Below, in pieces: positions 1 to 7,244 of a stretch of 35,395 nt of DNA; within the stretch, counting starts at the first letter, position 1, and each line of letters begins with the position of its first letter. This stretch comes from Epsilonproteobacteria bacterium (ex Lamellibrachia satsuma) (GTDB lineage: Bacteria > Campylobacterota > Campylobacteria > Campylobacterales > Sulfurovaceae), in assembly GCA_003934925.1 (NCBI GenBank), contig JQIX01000049.1, forward strand, positions 1-35,395, in the 5' to 3' direction. Both the position numbers and the translations under genes were made by a program. The notes under the pieces are model-generated. The model searched no databases. It was not told where the DNA came from and saw only the letters and a list, made by a program, of their open reading frames with translations.

Positions 1-536
1 TAAGTCAGATACCGATTGTTTTCCTCTACCTTTCTTCTCCATGAACCCAAATGCACTTCATAAATACTCATGGGTTTGTCATGACCATTAACTTCAGTCC
101 TCTGTTCCATCCACTGGGCATCCTGCCATCGGTAATCTTCTATATTGTAGGTTACAGAAGCAGATTTGGACGGTTTTTCACAATACTTGGCATACGGATC
201 CGTCTTTTGGTTTACGATGTTGTGGTATTTTGAAACGATATGATATTTATATGTCACATATTCTCTTACATCTTCGATGAAACCTTCCCAGATACCCGAT
301 CCATCCTCTCTCACCTTCAGCGGATGTGCCCAGTCATCATAAGTGTTAAAATCTGCAATAACACTGACCCGTTCCGCGTTGGGAGCCCAAACGGCAAAAT
401 AGACGCCATTCATGCCCTGCCGCTCCATCAAATGCGAACCCAGTTTGTCATACAGCTTTGTATGTGTCCCCTCTTTAAAAAGATAGATATCCAGTGCTTC
501 AAATCGTGACACGTCATAGTACATTTTATATGACAT
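1..536 (-). CDS. glgB: 1,4-alpha-glucan branching enzyme GlgB, N-terminal part (cut by window edge)
   Basis: Seen: reading the minus strand from the ATG at 536 gives an open frame of 178 codons that runs off the left edge. It contains FAVWAPNAERVSVIADFN, the hallmark of the N-terminal CBM48 domain of GlgB, and later the YEVHLGSWRR stretch at the domain boundary. Known for the family: GlgB is a GH13 enzyme that cuts an alpha-1,4 chain and re-attaches it through an alpha-1,6 bond in cytosolic glycogen. The GH13 barrel lies outside the window, so catalytic residues cannot be checked. The ATG overlaps the stop of the upstream glycogen synthase by one base (TAATG), which indicates translational coupling. 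It is the twelfth gene of the glucan operon as seen here. The identification is firm; only the truncation by the window limits it. Confidence 0.93.
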   Translation of the reverse strand, partial: MSYKMYYDVSRFEALDIYLFKEGTHTKLYDKLGSHLMERQGMNGVYFAVWAPNAERVSVIADFNTYDDWAHPLKVREDGSGIWEGFIEDVREYVTYKYHIVSKYHNIVNQKTDPYAKYCEKPSKSASVTYNIEDYRWQDAQWMEQRTEVNGHDKPMSIYEVHLGSWRRKVEENNRYLT

Positions 537-2017
537 TATTTATACCTTTGAATTTTTTTATGATAATAGAGCGCCTTGTAGATGTCGAGATACGCACTCC
601 CAGAATCCAGCCAGCTGAAATGTTCTCGCATTGCATTTTTCTGCATATGCAGAAAATCTTCCTGCTCATGATAATAAGTATCCACTGCCCATTTTACCGT
701 ATAGTACAGTGCATCCGGTGTTGCATAGTCAAATTTGAAGCCGTTACCTTCTCTGGTTTGGGGGTCGTAGTTCACGATCGTATCGTCAAGTCCGCCCGTA
801 GCCCGGACAATAGGCAGAGTACCGTATCGCAGGGAATAAATCTGGTTCAGACCGCATGGTTCAAAAATCGACGGCATTAGAAAAAGATCGCTGCCTGCCT
901 CAATTTTGTGGGCCAGTTCATTGCTATACCCGATATAGCATCCGAATTTCTGCGGATGCCTTGCCGCCACCTGACTGAAAAAATCTTCAGCCCAGAACTC
1001 TCCGTTACCCAGCATCACAACCTGTATATCCATATCAAGCAATCCCTCAATGACCGTTGCGATCAGTTCAATGCCTTTCTGTGTGACAAATCGGCCTACA
1101 AATCCGATCAGGGGGACATCCTCTCTCTGAGGGAGGTCAAATCTTTTTTGAAGATCCTGTTTACACTTTTTCTTTTTTGAAAGTGTATCTACATCGTAGT
1201 TGGCAGCGATATATTGGTCTATTGAAGGATTCCATTCCGTGTAGTCGATCCCGTTGAGTATACCGTACAGTTTATGGGCATGGGCTCTAAGATGCCCGTC
1301 CAGACCAAAGCCGAATTCCACTGTCTGTATCTCTCTGGCATATTTTTTACTGACCGTCGTCAGCGCATCACAAAAAGCGATACCTCCTTTTAAGAGGTTG
1401 ACATTATCCATCGCTTCGAGTTCCATAGGAATAAAGTATTTCCAGTCTATTCCAAGGATATTCATTAGTTCTTTGCCGAAAACACCCTGATGTTGCAAAT
1501 TATGCAGGGTCAATACAGAAGCACTCTCTTTAAAAAAATCATCATCTTTCAAAGAAGTTTTCAAAAGTATTGGAAGTGTGGCACTGTGCCAGTCATTGGC
1601 ATGAACAATATCCGGTTTGAAATTGAGTGCCCGGCTTAGCTGCAACGCGGCTTTTGACAAAAAGACAAATCTTCTGTCATTGTCTTCAAATGACTTACTG
1701 TCATGATAAAGACCACTCCGGCCATAAAATGCTTCATGGTCAATAAAATAGATTTCTACTTCGCTGTCTGGCAGATAACTTCTGTAAACACCGGCCCACA
1801 GTTCCCCCATCACACCCATGTCGACACCAAGTGCCATCGGTATATGCTCAAGACTGTTTCTGTCTATGGTGTAATATCTCGGCATAACCACTTTTATATC
1901 TGTACCGAGCTTGGCTAAAGCCTTTGGCAATGCACCGCTAACGTCAGCCAGTCCGCCTGTTTTTGCAAAGGGTACGACTTCACTCGCCACAAAAAGTGTC
2001 CTGATCTTCCTTTTCAT
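536..2017 (-). CDS. glgA: Glycogen synthase GlgA, copy 1
   Basis: A 493-residue GT5 glycogen/starch synthase, close to the normal family length. It transfers glucose from an NDP-glucose donor, usually ADP-glucose, to the non-reducing end of an alpha-1,4-glucan in the cytosol. Seen: the N-terminal donor-loop motif KTGGL at residues 19-23 in the context VPFAKTGGLADVSGALP, and the C-terminal catalytic segment FEPCGLNQIYSLRYGTLP followed by RATGGLDDT. The ATG overlaps the ROK kinase stop as ATGA, with GAAGGAG upstream. The stop overlaps the glgB start by one base. A second, divergent GlgA is two genes upstream in the same operon. This copy has the more usual length and motifs and may be the main elongating enzyme; that division of labour is inference. 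Confidence 0.95.
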   Translation of the reverse strand: MKRKIRTLFVASEVVPFAKTGGLADVSGALPKALAKLGTDIKVVMPRYYTIDRNSLEHIPMALGVDMGVMGELWAGVYRSYLPDSEVEIYFIDHEAFYGRSGLYHDSKSFEDNDRRFVFLSKAALQLSRALNFKPDIVHANDWHSATLPILLKTSLKDDDFFKESASVLTLHNLQHQGVFGKELMNILGIDWKYFIPMELEAMDNVNLLKGGIAFCDALTTVSKKYAREIQTVEFGFGLDGHLRAHAHKLYGILNGIDYTEWNPSIDQYIAANYDVDTLSKKKKCKQDLQKRFDLPQREDVPLIGFVGRFVTQKGIELIATVIEGLLDMDIQVVMLGNGEFWAEDFFSQVAARHPQKFGCYIGYSNELAHKIEAGSDLFLMPSIFEPCGLNQIYSLRYGTLPIVRATGGLDDTIVNYDPQTREGNGFKFDYATPDALYYTVKWAVDTYYHEQEDFLHMQKNAMREHFSWLDSGSAYLDIYKALYYHKKIQRYK

Positions 2018-2838
2018 AATAGTTTCGCTCCTTCCATTGATGCATTTTTAAATTGACTTAAAGCTATATCCAGTCCTTCAAGGTTTGAGGAAAGGGCATA
2101 TTTTCTGATCTTTTTTTCCACTTTCTCTTTCAAAAAAGGGTTTGATATGATGATCCCGCCGCCAAGTATCAGAACTTTCGGATTTGAGAGCGTAACAATA
2201 GTGGCACTTGCCCTTAAAATACCCTCTAAAAAGTTTTTATAGATCTTCTTGGCATGTTTGTCTCCGGAGCACTTCAGCTCCTCTATGGTCATTGGGGGAA
2301 GTCCATAGTATGCATACCATTTTTCCAACCCGCTGCCGCTGCTGAAGAGTTCCAGACAGTTGTCTTTGCCGCAGCCGCACTTGAACGGTGCTTTTTTAAA
2401 AGGTACATGCCCGATCTCATACGCCAGATTTCGCTCACCTCTTACAACGTTACCCTGCTCCAGAACGGCAGACCCCATCCCGGTTCCTATGTATAAAAGT
2501 GCCATGTTTTTTTCTTCTGTATGCTGTTTTTCTGCCAGTAAAGCACAATTGAGATCGTTATCTATCTTCAATACTACCCCATATTTTTTCTCAATATAAC
2601 GTTTAATATCAGCTTTCTCAACGGTGATATTCGGGGCAGAGAGTATCTTTCCGTGATCTACCTGCCCGGCAAACGAGATACCGATCAATGTAATATCCGG
2701 ATATCTCTTTAATCTTTTTTCCAGATATTCATTCAGGGAGACCCTGTGACTCAATATCTTTTCTTTATGGACTTTCCCTTTTTCCAACAGTTCACTTCTG
2801 AGGTAAGTCCCGCCTATATCGATATACAGTTTACTCAT
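2014..2838 (-). CDS. ROK-family sugar kinase, probably glucokinase
   Basis: A 274-residue member of the ROK (repressor, ORF, kinase) family, with no N-terminal DNA-binding domain, so a kinase rather than a regulator. Seen: the N-terminal phosphate-binding motif DIGGTYLR, the catalytic-Asp region KIDNDLNCALLAE, the glycine-rich YIGTGMGSAV, and EIGHVPF followed by the zinc-site pattern CGCGKDNCLE. Family knowledge: it phosphorylates a hexose, most often glucose, with ATP. Its position between two glycogen synthases suggests it recovers free glucose released by the GH57 enzymes as glucose-6-phosphate for Pgm. It is somewhat shorter than typical ROK kinases (about 300-320). ATGA overlaps join it to both neighbouring genes. 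Substrate specificity cannot be read from sequence alone. Confidence 0.85.
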   Translation of the reverse strand: MSKLYIDIGGTYLRSELLEKGKVHKEKILSHRVSLNEYLEKRLKRYPDITLIGISFAGQVDHGKILSAPNITVEKADIKRYIEKKYGVVLKIDNDLNCALLAEKQHTEEKNMALLYIGTGMGSAVLEQGNVVRGERNLAYEIGHVPFKKAPFKCGCGKDNCLELFSSGSGLEKWYAYYGLPPMTIEELKCSGDKHAKKIYKNFLEGILRASATIVTLSNPKVLILGGGIIISNPFLKEKVEKKIRKYALSSNLEGLDIALSQFKNASMEGAKLL

Positions 2839-4208
2839 AACAGCTCTCTATATATCTTCATATAGGCTTTCGCACTTCTTTTAAATGACACATCACATTC
2901 CATATCGAATTTCACCATACTTTGATATGTTTTTTTATTCCGATACAAAACCAAAGCTCTCATGACAGCACCAAGACATCCCTCTTTTGAAAAATCATCA
3001 AATACGATACCCTGTATACACTTTTCTATCTGCTCAAACACACTGTCTTTTAATCCTCCGGTACTATGGACTATCGGTACAGTTCCATATCGCGCCGCGA
3101 TCATCTGATTGAGTCCACACGGCTCGAAAAGAGAAGGCATCAGCAAAAAGTCTGCTGATGCATACAGCTGATGGGAAAGTGCCTCATCGTATCCCTGTAT
3201 GTAGTGGATATTTTGATATTTTTTTGACAGCTTCAAGAGCTTCTTTTCTGTCTCTTTTTCCCCTTCACCCAGTATCACAAACTCCAACAGTTCTTTTGAA
3301 AGATTTTTGAGCATCTCCATCATGACAGAAATTCCCTTTTGTTCCACCAGCCGGCCTATAAAAATGAACAGAGGCTTGTCGTTCTCTTCGATACCCAGCG
3401 TCCGATAATACTGCCGTTTGTTCTCAGCTTTTTTCTCCAGATGCACTGCATCGAAATTCACGCCAATGGTACGGTCTTTCTCCGGGTTGAAAAATAAAGT
3501 GTCTATACCATTCAGTATTCCTTTGAGCCGTGCTTCATGCTTTTTAAGGAACCCGTCCAGTCCGCATCCGAACTGATCAGTAAGTATCTCTTTTGCATAG
3601 GTAGGGCTTACAGTAGTGATAATATTGCTATAGGCGATCCCGGCTTTCAAGAAATTGACTTTCCCGTAAAATTCCAAACCCTCCATAGTGAAATATCTTT
3701 TATCTATAGCCAGTTTTCTCAAAGTTTTTTTATTGAATATTCCCTGATAGGCAAGGTTGTGTATGCTAAAAACGGTTTTGATAGCAGCGGGTTTTAAAAG
3801 CAGTGCGGCCAAAGCCGTATGCCAGTCATTCAGGTGCACGATATCAGCATTGATCCTTTCAGCGACCGCAGCGATCATATAGGAAAAGAGACCGAAGCGC
3901 AGCGCATCATTATCATATCCGTAAAGTGCTTCTGTTTCACATAAAATGTCGTTATAGACAAACAGTGTATCGCTTCCTTTTGCCTGAAAAAGTTCGTAGG
4001 TATAGGTCTTTTCAGCAATCTGCAAAGTGTAGGTGGTGCCAAGAGAATGGAGATTGAATTTTTTTCTGTCTATAAACCGATAGAGCGGCGTGATACTGAC
4101 CATCCGGCATCTCTTTTTCAGTGCAAGAGGCAGAGAGTGTGCCACATCTCCCAACCCACCGCTTTTGGAGTACGGATAGATCTCACTGCTGGCAAAAAGC
4201 ACTTTCAT
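2835..4208 (-). CDS. glgA: Glycogen synthase GlgA, copy 2 (divergent paralog)
   Basis: A 457-residue GT5 glycogen synthase, slightly short for the family. Seen: the donor-loop motif KSGGL at residues 15-19 (SGG in place of TGG is common in the family), an HLNDWHTALAALL segment, and the C-terminal FEPCGLNQMIAARYGTVP followed by HSTGGLKDS. The two synthases of this operon are clearly not recent duplicates: their linker and C-terminal regions differ throughout. The ATG overlaps the galT stop as ATGA, and its own stop overlaps the ROK kinase ATG in the same way. Possible roles are primer formation or maltose-1-phosphate synthesis by a GlgM-like synthase versus bulk elongation by the other copy; neither can be decided here. 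Confidence 0.93.
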   Translation of the reverse strand: MKVLFASSEIYPYSKSGGLGDVAHSLPLALKKRCRMVSITPLYRFIDRKKFNLHSLGTTYTLQIAEKTYTYELFQAKGSDTLFVYNDILCETEALYGYDNDALRFGLFSYMIAAVAERINADIVHLNDWHTALAALLLKPAAIKTVFSIHNLAYQGIFNKKTLRKLAIDKRYFTMEGLEFYGKVNFLKAGIAYSNIITTVSPTYAKEILTDQFGCGLDGFLKKHEARLKGILNGIDTLFFNPEKDRTIGVNFDAVHLEKKAENKRQYYRTLGIEENDKPLFIFIGRLVEQKGISVMMEMLKNLSKELLEFVILGEGEKETEKKLLKLSKKYQNIHYIQGYDEALSHQLYASADFLLMPSLFEPCGLNQMIAARYGTVPIVHSTGGLKDSVFEQIEKCIQGIVFDDFSKEGCLGAVMRALVLYRNKKTYQSMVKFDMECDVSFKRSAKAYMKIYRELL

Positions 4209-5206
4209 CGCAGTAATCCTGCAGCTTTTTCAGGGGCTAACGGGTTGATCGTCATACTGCTTTGCAATTCGAAGCCTCCTGTCTGGTACAACCGTGGGAT
4301 CACCCGTATATAAAATCTGTAAAAATCTTTCATATCATCAAAAAATGCTTCTGTTTCATATACTTTCTGAAAAGGTGGATTTTGTATATAGACATTATAG
4401 TCAATCTCTTTCAGCTCTCTCCTTAAACCCGATAATACTTTTTTAAGCAGAGAGGCTGTCTCTTCGAGCAGATCATCATGGCATGAACCTATATCAGATA
4501 GTTCGATTTTGGGCATAATGATGACTTCAAAAGCGAACTGGCTGCCATAAGGAGTATATGCCAGGAAATTCTCACTTTCATCCACCACTCTGACTTTTTG
4601 TTCCCGTTCATAGTCTACAATATCCTTGAACACACTTCGTCCATGCTGTCTGTAATAGGCATGAAGATGTGTCAAAACCTGAAGCTCTTTTCTGGGGACA
4701 ACTGGCAGAGCAATAAGCTGTGTATGTATATGAGGAAGGGTTGAACCGGCATTTCCTCCTTGGTTTTTAAAGGTTGTAAAATAGAGTAACCGGCTGTCTT
4801 TTTTTAGATCATTGATCCTTTGTTTGATCGTTTGGAACCAGTCAGTCATCTGTCCCACGCTCAGTGCATCAAAGTTTGTGATATGTTCCGGAGTATCTAT
4901 AATGATCTCATGGGCACCAAAACCGTCTATCTTTTCATATATGCCCTCTTCTTTTCTCTCATCGGTCGCTTCTATCGCTACGGCTTTATACAGGTTGGGG
5001 ACAACCCTTGTTTTCCATCTGCCTTTGGCATCTTTCAATACAAATATTTCAGGCGGTGTCATCGTCTCATGGCCGGCACAGAAAGGGCAAATAGTCTCAT
5101 CTTTCAGGACTGCCGAATGCTCTGGGAACAGGTTGGGCCGGGTCAGTCTGTTAGGTGCGATGACAACATACGCATCATGCAGAGGGTCGTAACGTATCTC
5201 AGACAT
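4205..5206 (-). CDS. galT: GalT-like hexose-1-phosphate nucleotidyltransferase (HIT superfamily)
   Basis: A 333-residue protein with the galactose-1-phosphate uridylyltransferase fold. Seen: the zinc-site CPFC at residues 40-43, an RVVPNLYKA segment, FKNQGGNAGSTLPHIHTQ ending in H159, H161 and Q163, and a C-terminal EVIIMPK. In classical GalT the catalytic triad region is HPHxQ; here it is HIHTQ, keeping both histidines and the Gln but not the Pro. Family knowledge: His161 would carry the covalent NMP. No galK, galE or galM is nearby, so a Leloir role is doubtful. Within a glucan operon, an NDP-glucose phosphorylase or nucleotidyl exchange between UDP/ADP-glucose and glucose-1-phosphate is a reasonable inference. 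The start has a strong GGAGGTAAAAG site, and the reconstructed end of the upstream GH57 gene overlaps it by 8 nt. Confidence 0.85.
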   Translation of the reverse strand: MSEIRYDPLHDAYVVIAPNRLTRPNLFPEHSAVLKDETICPFCAGHETMTPPEIFVLKDAKGRWKTRVVPNLYKAVAIEATDERKEEGIYEKIDGFGAHEIIIDTPEHITNFDALSVGQMTDWFQTIKQRINDLKKDSRLLYFTTFKNQGGNAGSTLPHIHTQLIALPVVPRKELQVLTHLHAYYRQHGRSVFKDIVDYEREQKVRVVDESENFLAYTPYGSQFAFEVIIMPKIELSDIGSCHDDLLEETASLLKKVLSGLRRELKEIDYNVYIQNPPFQKVYETEAFFDDMKDFYRFYIRVIPRLYQTGGFELQSSMTINPLAPEKAAGLLR

Positions 5207-5378
5207 CTTTTACCTCCAGAGAACCCTGAAGGTCCAAACTTTCCGAAAAAGGGAAGATCAGAATAAAACTGACCCCCTGTACCATCAGGTCAAATCCTTT
5301 TTCACTTTTGGAAACGGTACAAAGCGGCGTTACCAGAAGTGTGAACGTATGGTCAAGCGTAAAAATGATCTCTTTTTT
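5199..5378 (-). pseudogene. Displaced C-terminal tail of the GH57 4-alpha-glucanotransferase
   Basis: Reading the minus strand one base out of phase from the A6 run gives 57 more residues that begin EIIFTLDHTFTLLVTPL, continue with TVSKSEKGFDLMVQGVSF, and end at a TGA at 5199. This is the conserved end of the DUF1926-type C-terminal domain of GH57 glucanotransferases. The TGA lies inside the first codons of galT (ATGTCTGA), giving an 8-nt overlap of the kind seen elsewhere in this operon. There is no start codon of its own. It is therefore the tail of the preceding gene, separated from it by a one-base indel. Sequencing error, a real mutation and slippage on the A run are all possible. Confidence 0.85.
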
Positions 5379-7236
5379 GGGTATAGCTGTCTTTTAAAGA
5401 AAAAAGTTTGATCCTGTCAAGTGTAATATCCTCATTAAGCTTTTGGCCATTCAATAGTACATTGTCAAGATCAGCATAATGCTGATTGAATTCCAGTCCG
5501 TACAGATATTCTTCAGGACTCTGTGTTGTTATTTCTACAGAAAAGTGTATGCTCTGAGCATCACAGCTATAACTTTTTACCAGTGTCGACTCATATGTCC
5601 TGTCATGATATATTCCGCCGTCACGCTTGAATATCAGCTTTGTTTTATCGATATCATATGAAAACGGCTGATTAGCGAAATCCCCATATTCTTTAAACTG
5701 GCACTTTTTAAAACTGTCAAGTGTCAGGCTTTTGTCACTGATATGGTCAATAAAAGAGTTTTTGATATACCAGTCAAAATATAAAGCTTCCCTGATGCTT
5801 CTGTCTGCACTTACCTTCAATGTATGTATGCTAGGAATTTTCCGCTTTTTCTGAGGTTCTTCCACCATTGGCTGTGTCTCTTCCAACAGCTTTTGATGAT
5901 AGGCTTCTTCCCGCCGTGTCAGCATGTTCTGGTAATTGAACTTTTTGTCTCTTTGCAAAAACTCCACCATCTGTCCACCCTGCCTGCTGTCAAATCTAGC
6001 TATGAAGTTTTTGGTGACAATTTTTACCTCATCATATCCATCAAGGTTTATATCTTTAGCCTCTATCTTGTGCCTCACTTTGTGATACCGTATATTTTCA
6101 CATTCACAAAGATAGCGGTAGGCATTATCTCTAAGATTCGGCAGATAAAGCCCTCCGAAAATACCGTGCCAAAAGACATCATTGGTCTGCAGTTTGTAGA
6201 GTGCATCAAGGTATTTTTTGTTATCTGTCTGATGCTTTGAAACCTCTACCATTCTTTTGTGGAGCCTGTTTGATTCTTCATATTTGACAAAAAAGTTTTT
6301 CCAGGAAGCACCTTTGACAAATTTGTCGACATCCTGTGGATACTGTTTTGAAACTTCTTCTTTTATAGCTTTGAGCTTCAACGTATCCTGCGCCTTCAGG
6401 CTCCATTCTCCCATCTCTTCATAGGAGACATTATCGAGATAGACCAGACCTTTTGCTCTATGTGTTTCATGGAATTCCCCAAAATGCAGATTTTCAATAT
6501 TCTCCTCTTTTTCAATTGCACTCAAAAATGCCTCAAGCCACCCTCTTTCGTAGACCCATTCATAGGTTTCCGGCCAAAGTCCGAATTTTTCGGCATCATC
6601 AAAAATAATAGCGGCACCACCGTCATGGGCACTGTTTTTGACAGCTTCCACCGCCTCCTCGACATCTTTAAAAGGGAGGGCATATCTCAATGCCTGGCTA
6701 ATAGGGAAAAGAGAGATTTTTTCACCACTGTTTTCCGTAAAGAAGTACCCATCAAGCACCTCTTCGTCAAATCCGCTTGCCCTGAAATGATAATCATCTA
6801 CCATTACATAGGAGATACCACACTCTCTAAGACTGCTTATGATGTCATCTTCCCAGACTCTCTCCGTCAGCCAAAGTCCTTTGGGAACCTGTTTAAAATG
6901 TTTTTTGACCGCTTTATTCAGTTTTTTTATCTGGGCTGTTCTGTCGCAGGCAGGAACGGCACTCAGAACAGGTTCATAAAAGCCGGCACTGAAAAACTCT
7001 ATACTTCCTCTTTGGATACAATCCTGTATATCATCAAACACTGTTTTATGGTGTTTTTTGATCTCTTCCATAAGCCATCCGCTGCAATGCAGGGAAAATT
7101 TAAAAAAAGAGAACTTTTTAACTGTTTGGAAAAAAGGCTTATAACATTTTTCTACAGCTTCGTCCACTGCTTCTTTGAAGTTATCTACCGGCTGATGCAT
7201 ATGTATACCAAAGAGCAACTTTACTTTTTTATCCAT
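5353..7236 (-). CDS. GH57 4-alpha-glucanotransferase, frameshifted near the 3' end
   Basis: A 627-residue frame matching GH57 4-alpha-glucanotransferases (Thermococcus litoralis type). Seen: HMHQP at 12-16, the catalytic-nucleophile motif WLTERVWE with E125, the acid/base motif IFDDAEKFG with D214, and the fifth GH57 motif EEMGEWSL. These positions nearly coincide with E123 and D214 of the Thermococcus enzyme. Role: cytosolic disproportionation of alpha-1,4-glucan chains. The frame stops early at 5353 with the out-of-character end RDHFYA. The missing C-terminal strands (SKSEKGFDLMVQG) are encoded just downstream in another frame. Removing one A from the A6 run at 5373-5378 restores a 678-residue protein ending at 5199. 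Start ATG at 7236 follows TAGGAAAAGAG, 8 nt after the previous gene. Confidence 0.9.
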   Translation of the reverse strand: MDKKVKLLFGIHMHQPVDNFKEAVDEAVEKCYKPFFQTVKKFSFFKFSLHCSGWLMEEIKKHHKTVFDDIQDCIQRGSIEFFSAGFYEPVLSAVPACDRTAQIKKLNKAVKKHFKQVPKGLWLTERVWEDDIISSLRECGISYVMVDDYHFRASGFDEEVLDGYFFTENSGEKISLFPISQALRYALPFKDVEEAVEAVKNSAHDGGAAIIFDDAEKFGLWPETYEWVYERGWLEAFLSAIEKEENIENLHFGEFHETHRAKGLVYLDNVSYEEMGEWSLKAQDTLKLKAIKEEVSKQYPQDVDKFVKGASWKNFFVKYEESNRLHKRMVEVSKHQTDNKKYLDALYKLQTNDVFWHGIFGGLYLPNLRDNAYRYLCECENIRYHKVRHKIEAKDINLDGYDEVKIVTKNFIARFDSRQGGQMVEFLQRDKKFNYQNMLTRREEAYHQKLLEETQPMVEEPQKKRKIPSIHTLKVSADRSIREALYFDWYIKNSFIDHISDKSLTLDSFKKCQFKEYGDFANQPFSYDIDKTKLIFKRDGGIYHDRTYESTLVKSYSCDAQSIHFSVEITTQSPEEYLYGLEFNQHYADLDNVLLNGQKLNEDITLDRIKLFSLKDSYTQKRDHFYA

Positions 7237-7244
7237 CTCTTTTC

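Noticed and set aside
5353-5400. Programmed frameshift as the explanation for the split GH57 gene
   Set aside because: The A6 run could slip, but no stimulatory hairpin or internal Shine-Dalgarno is evident. A plain indel is simpler, so it is kept only as an alternative.
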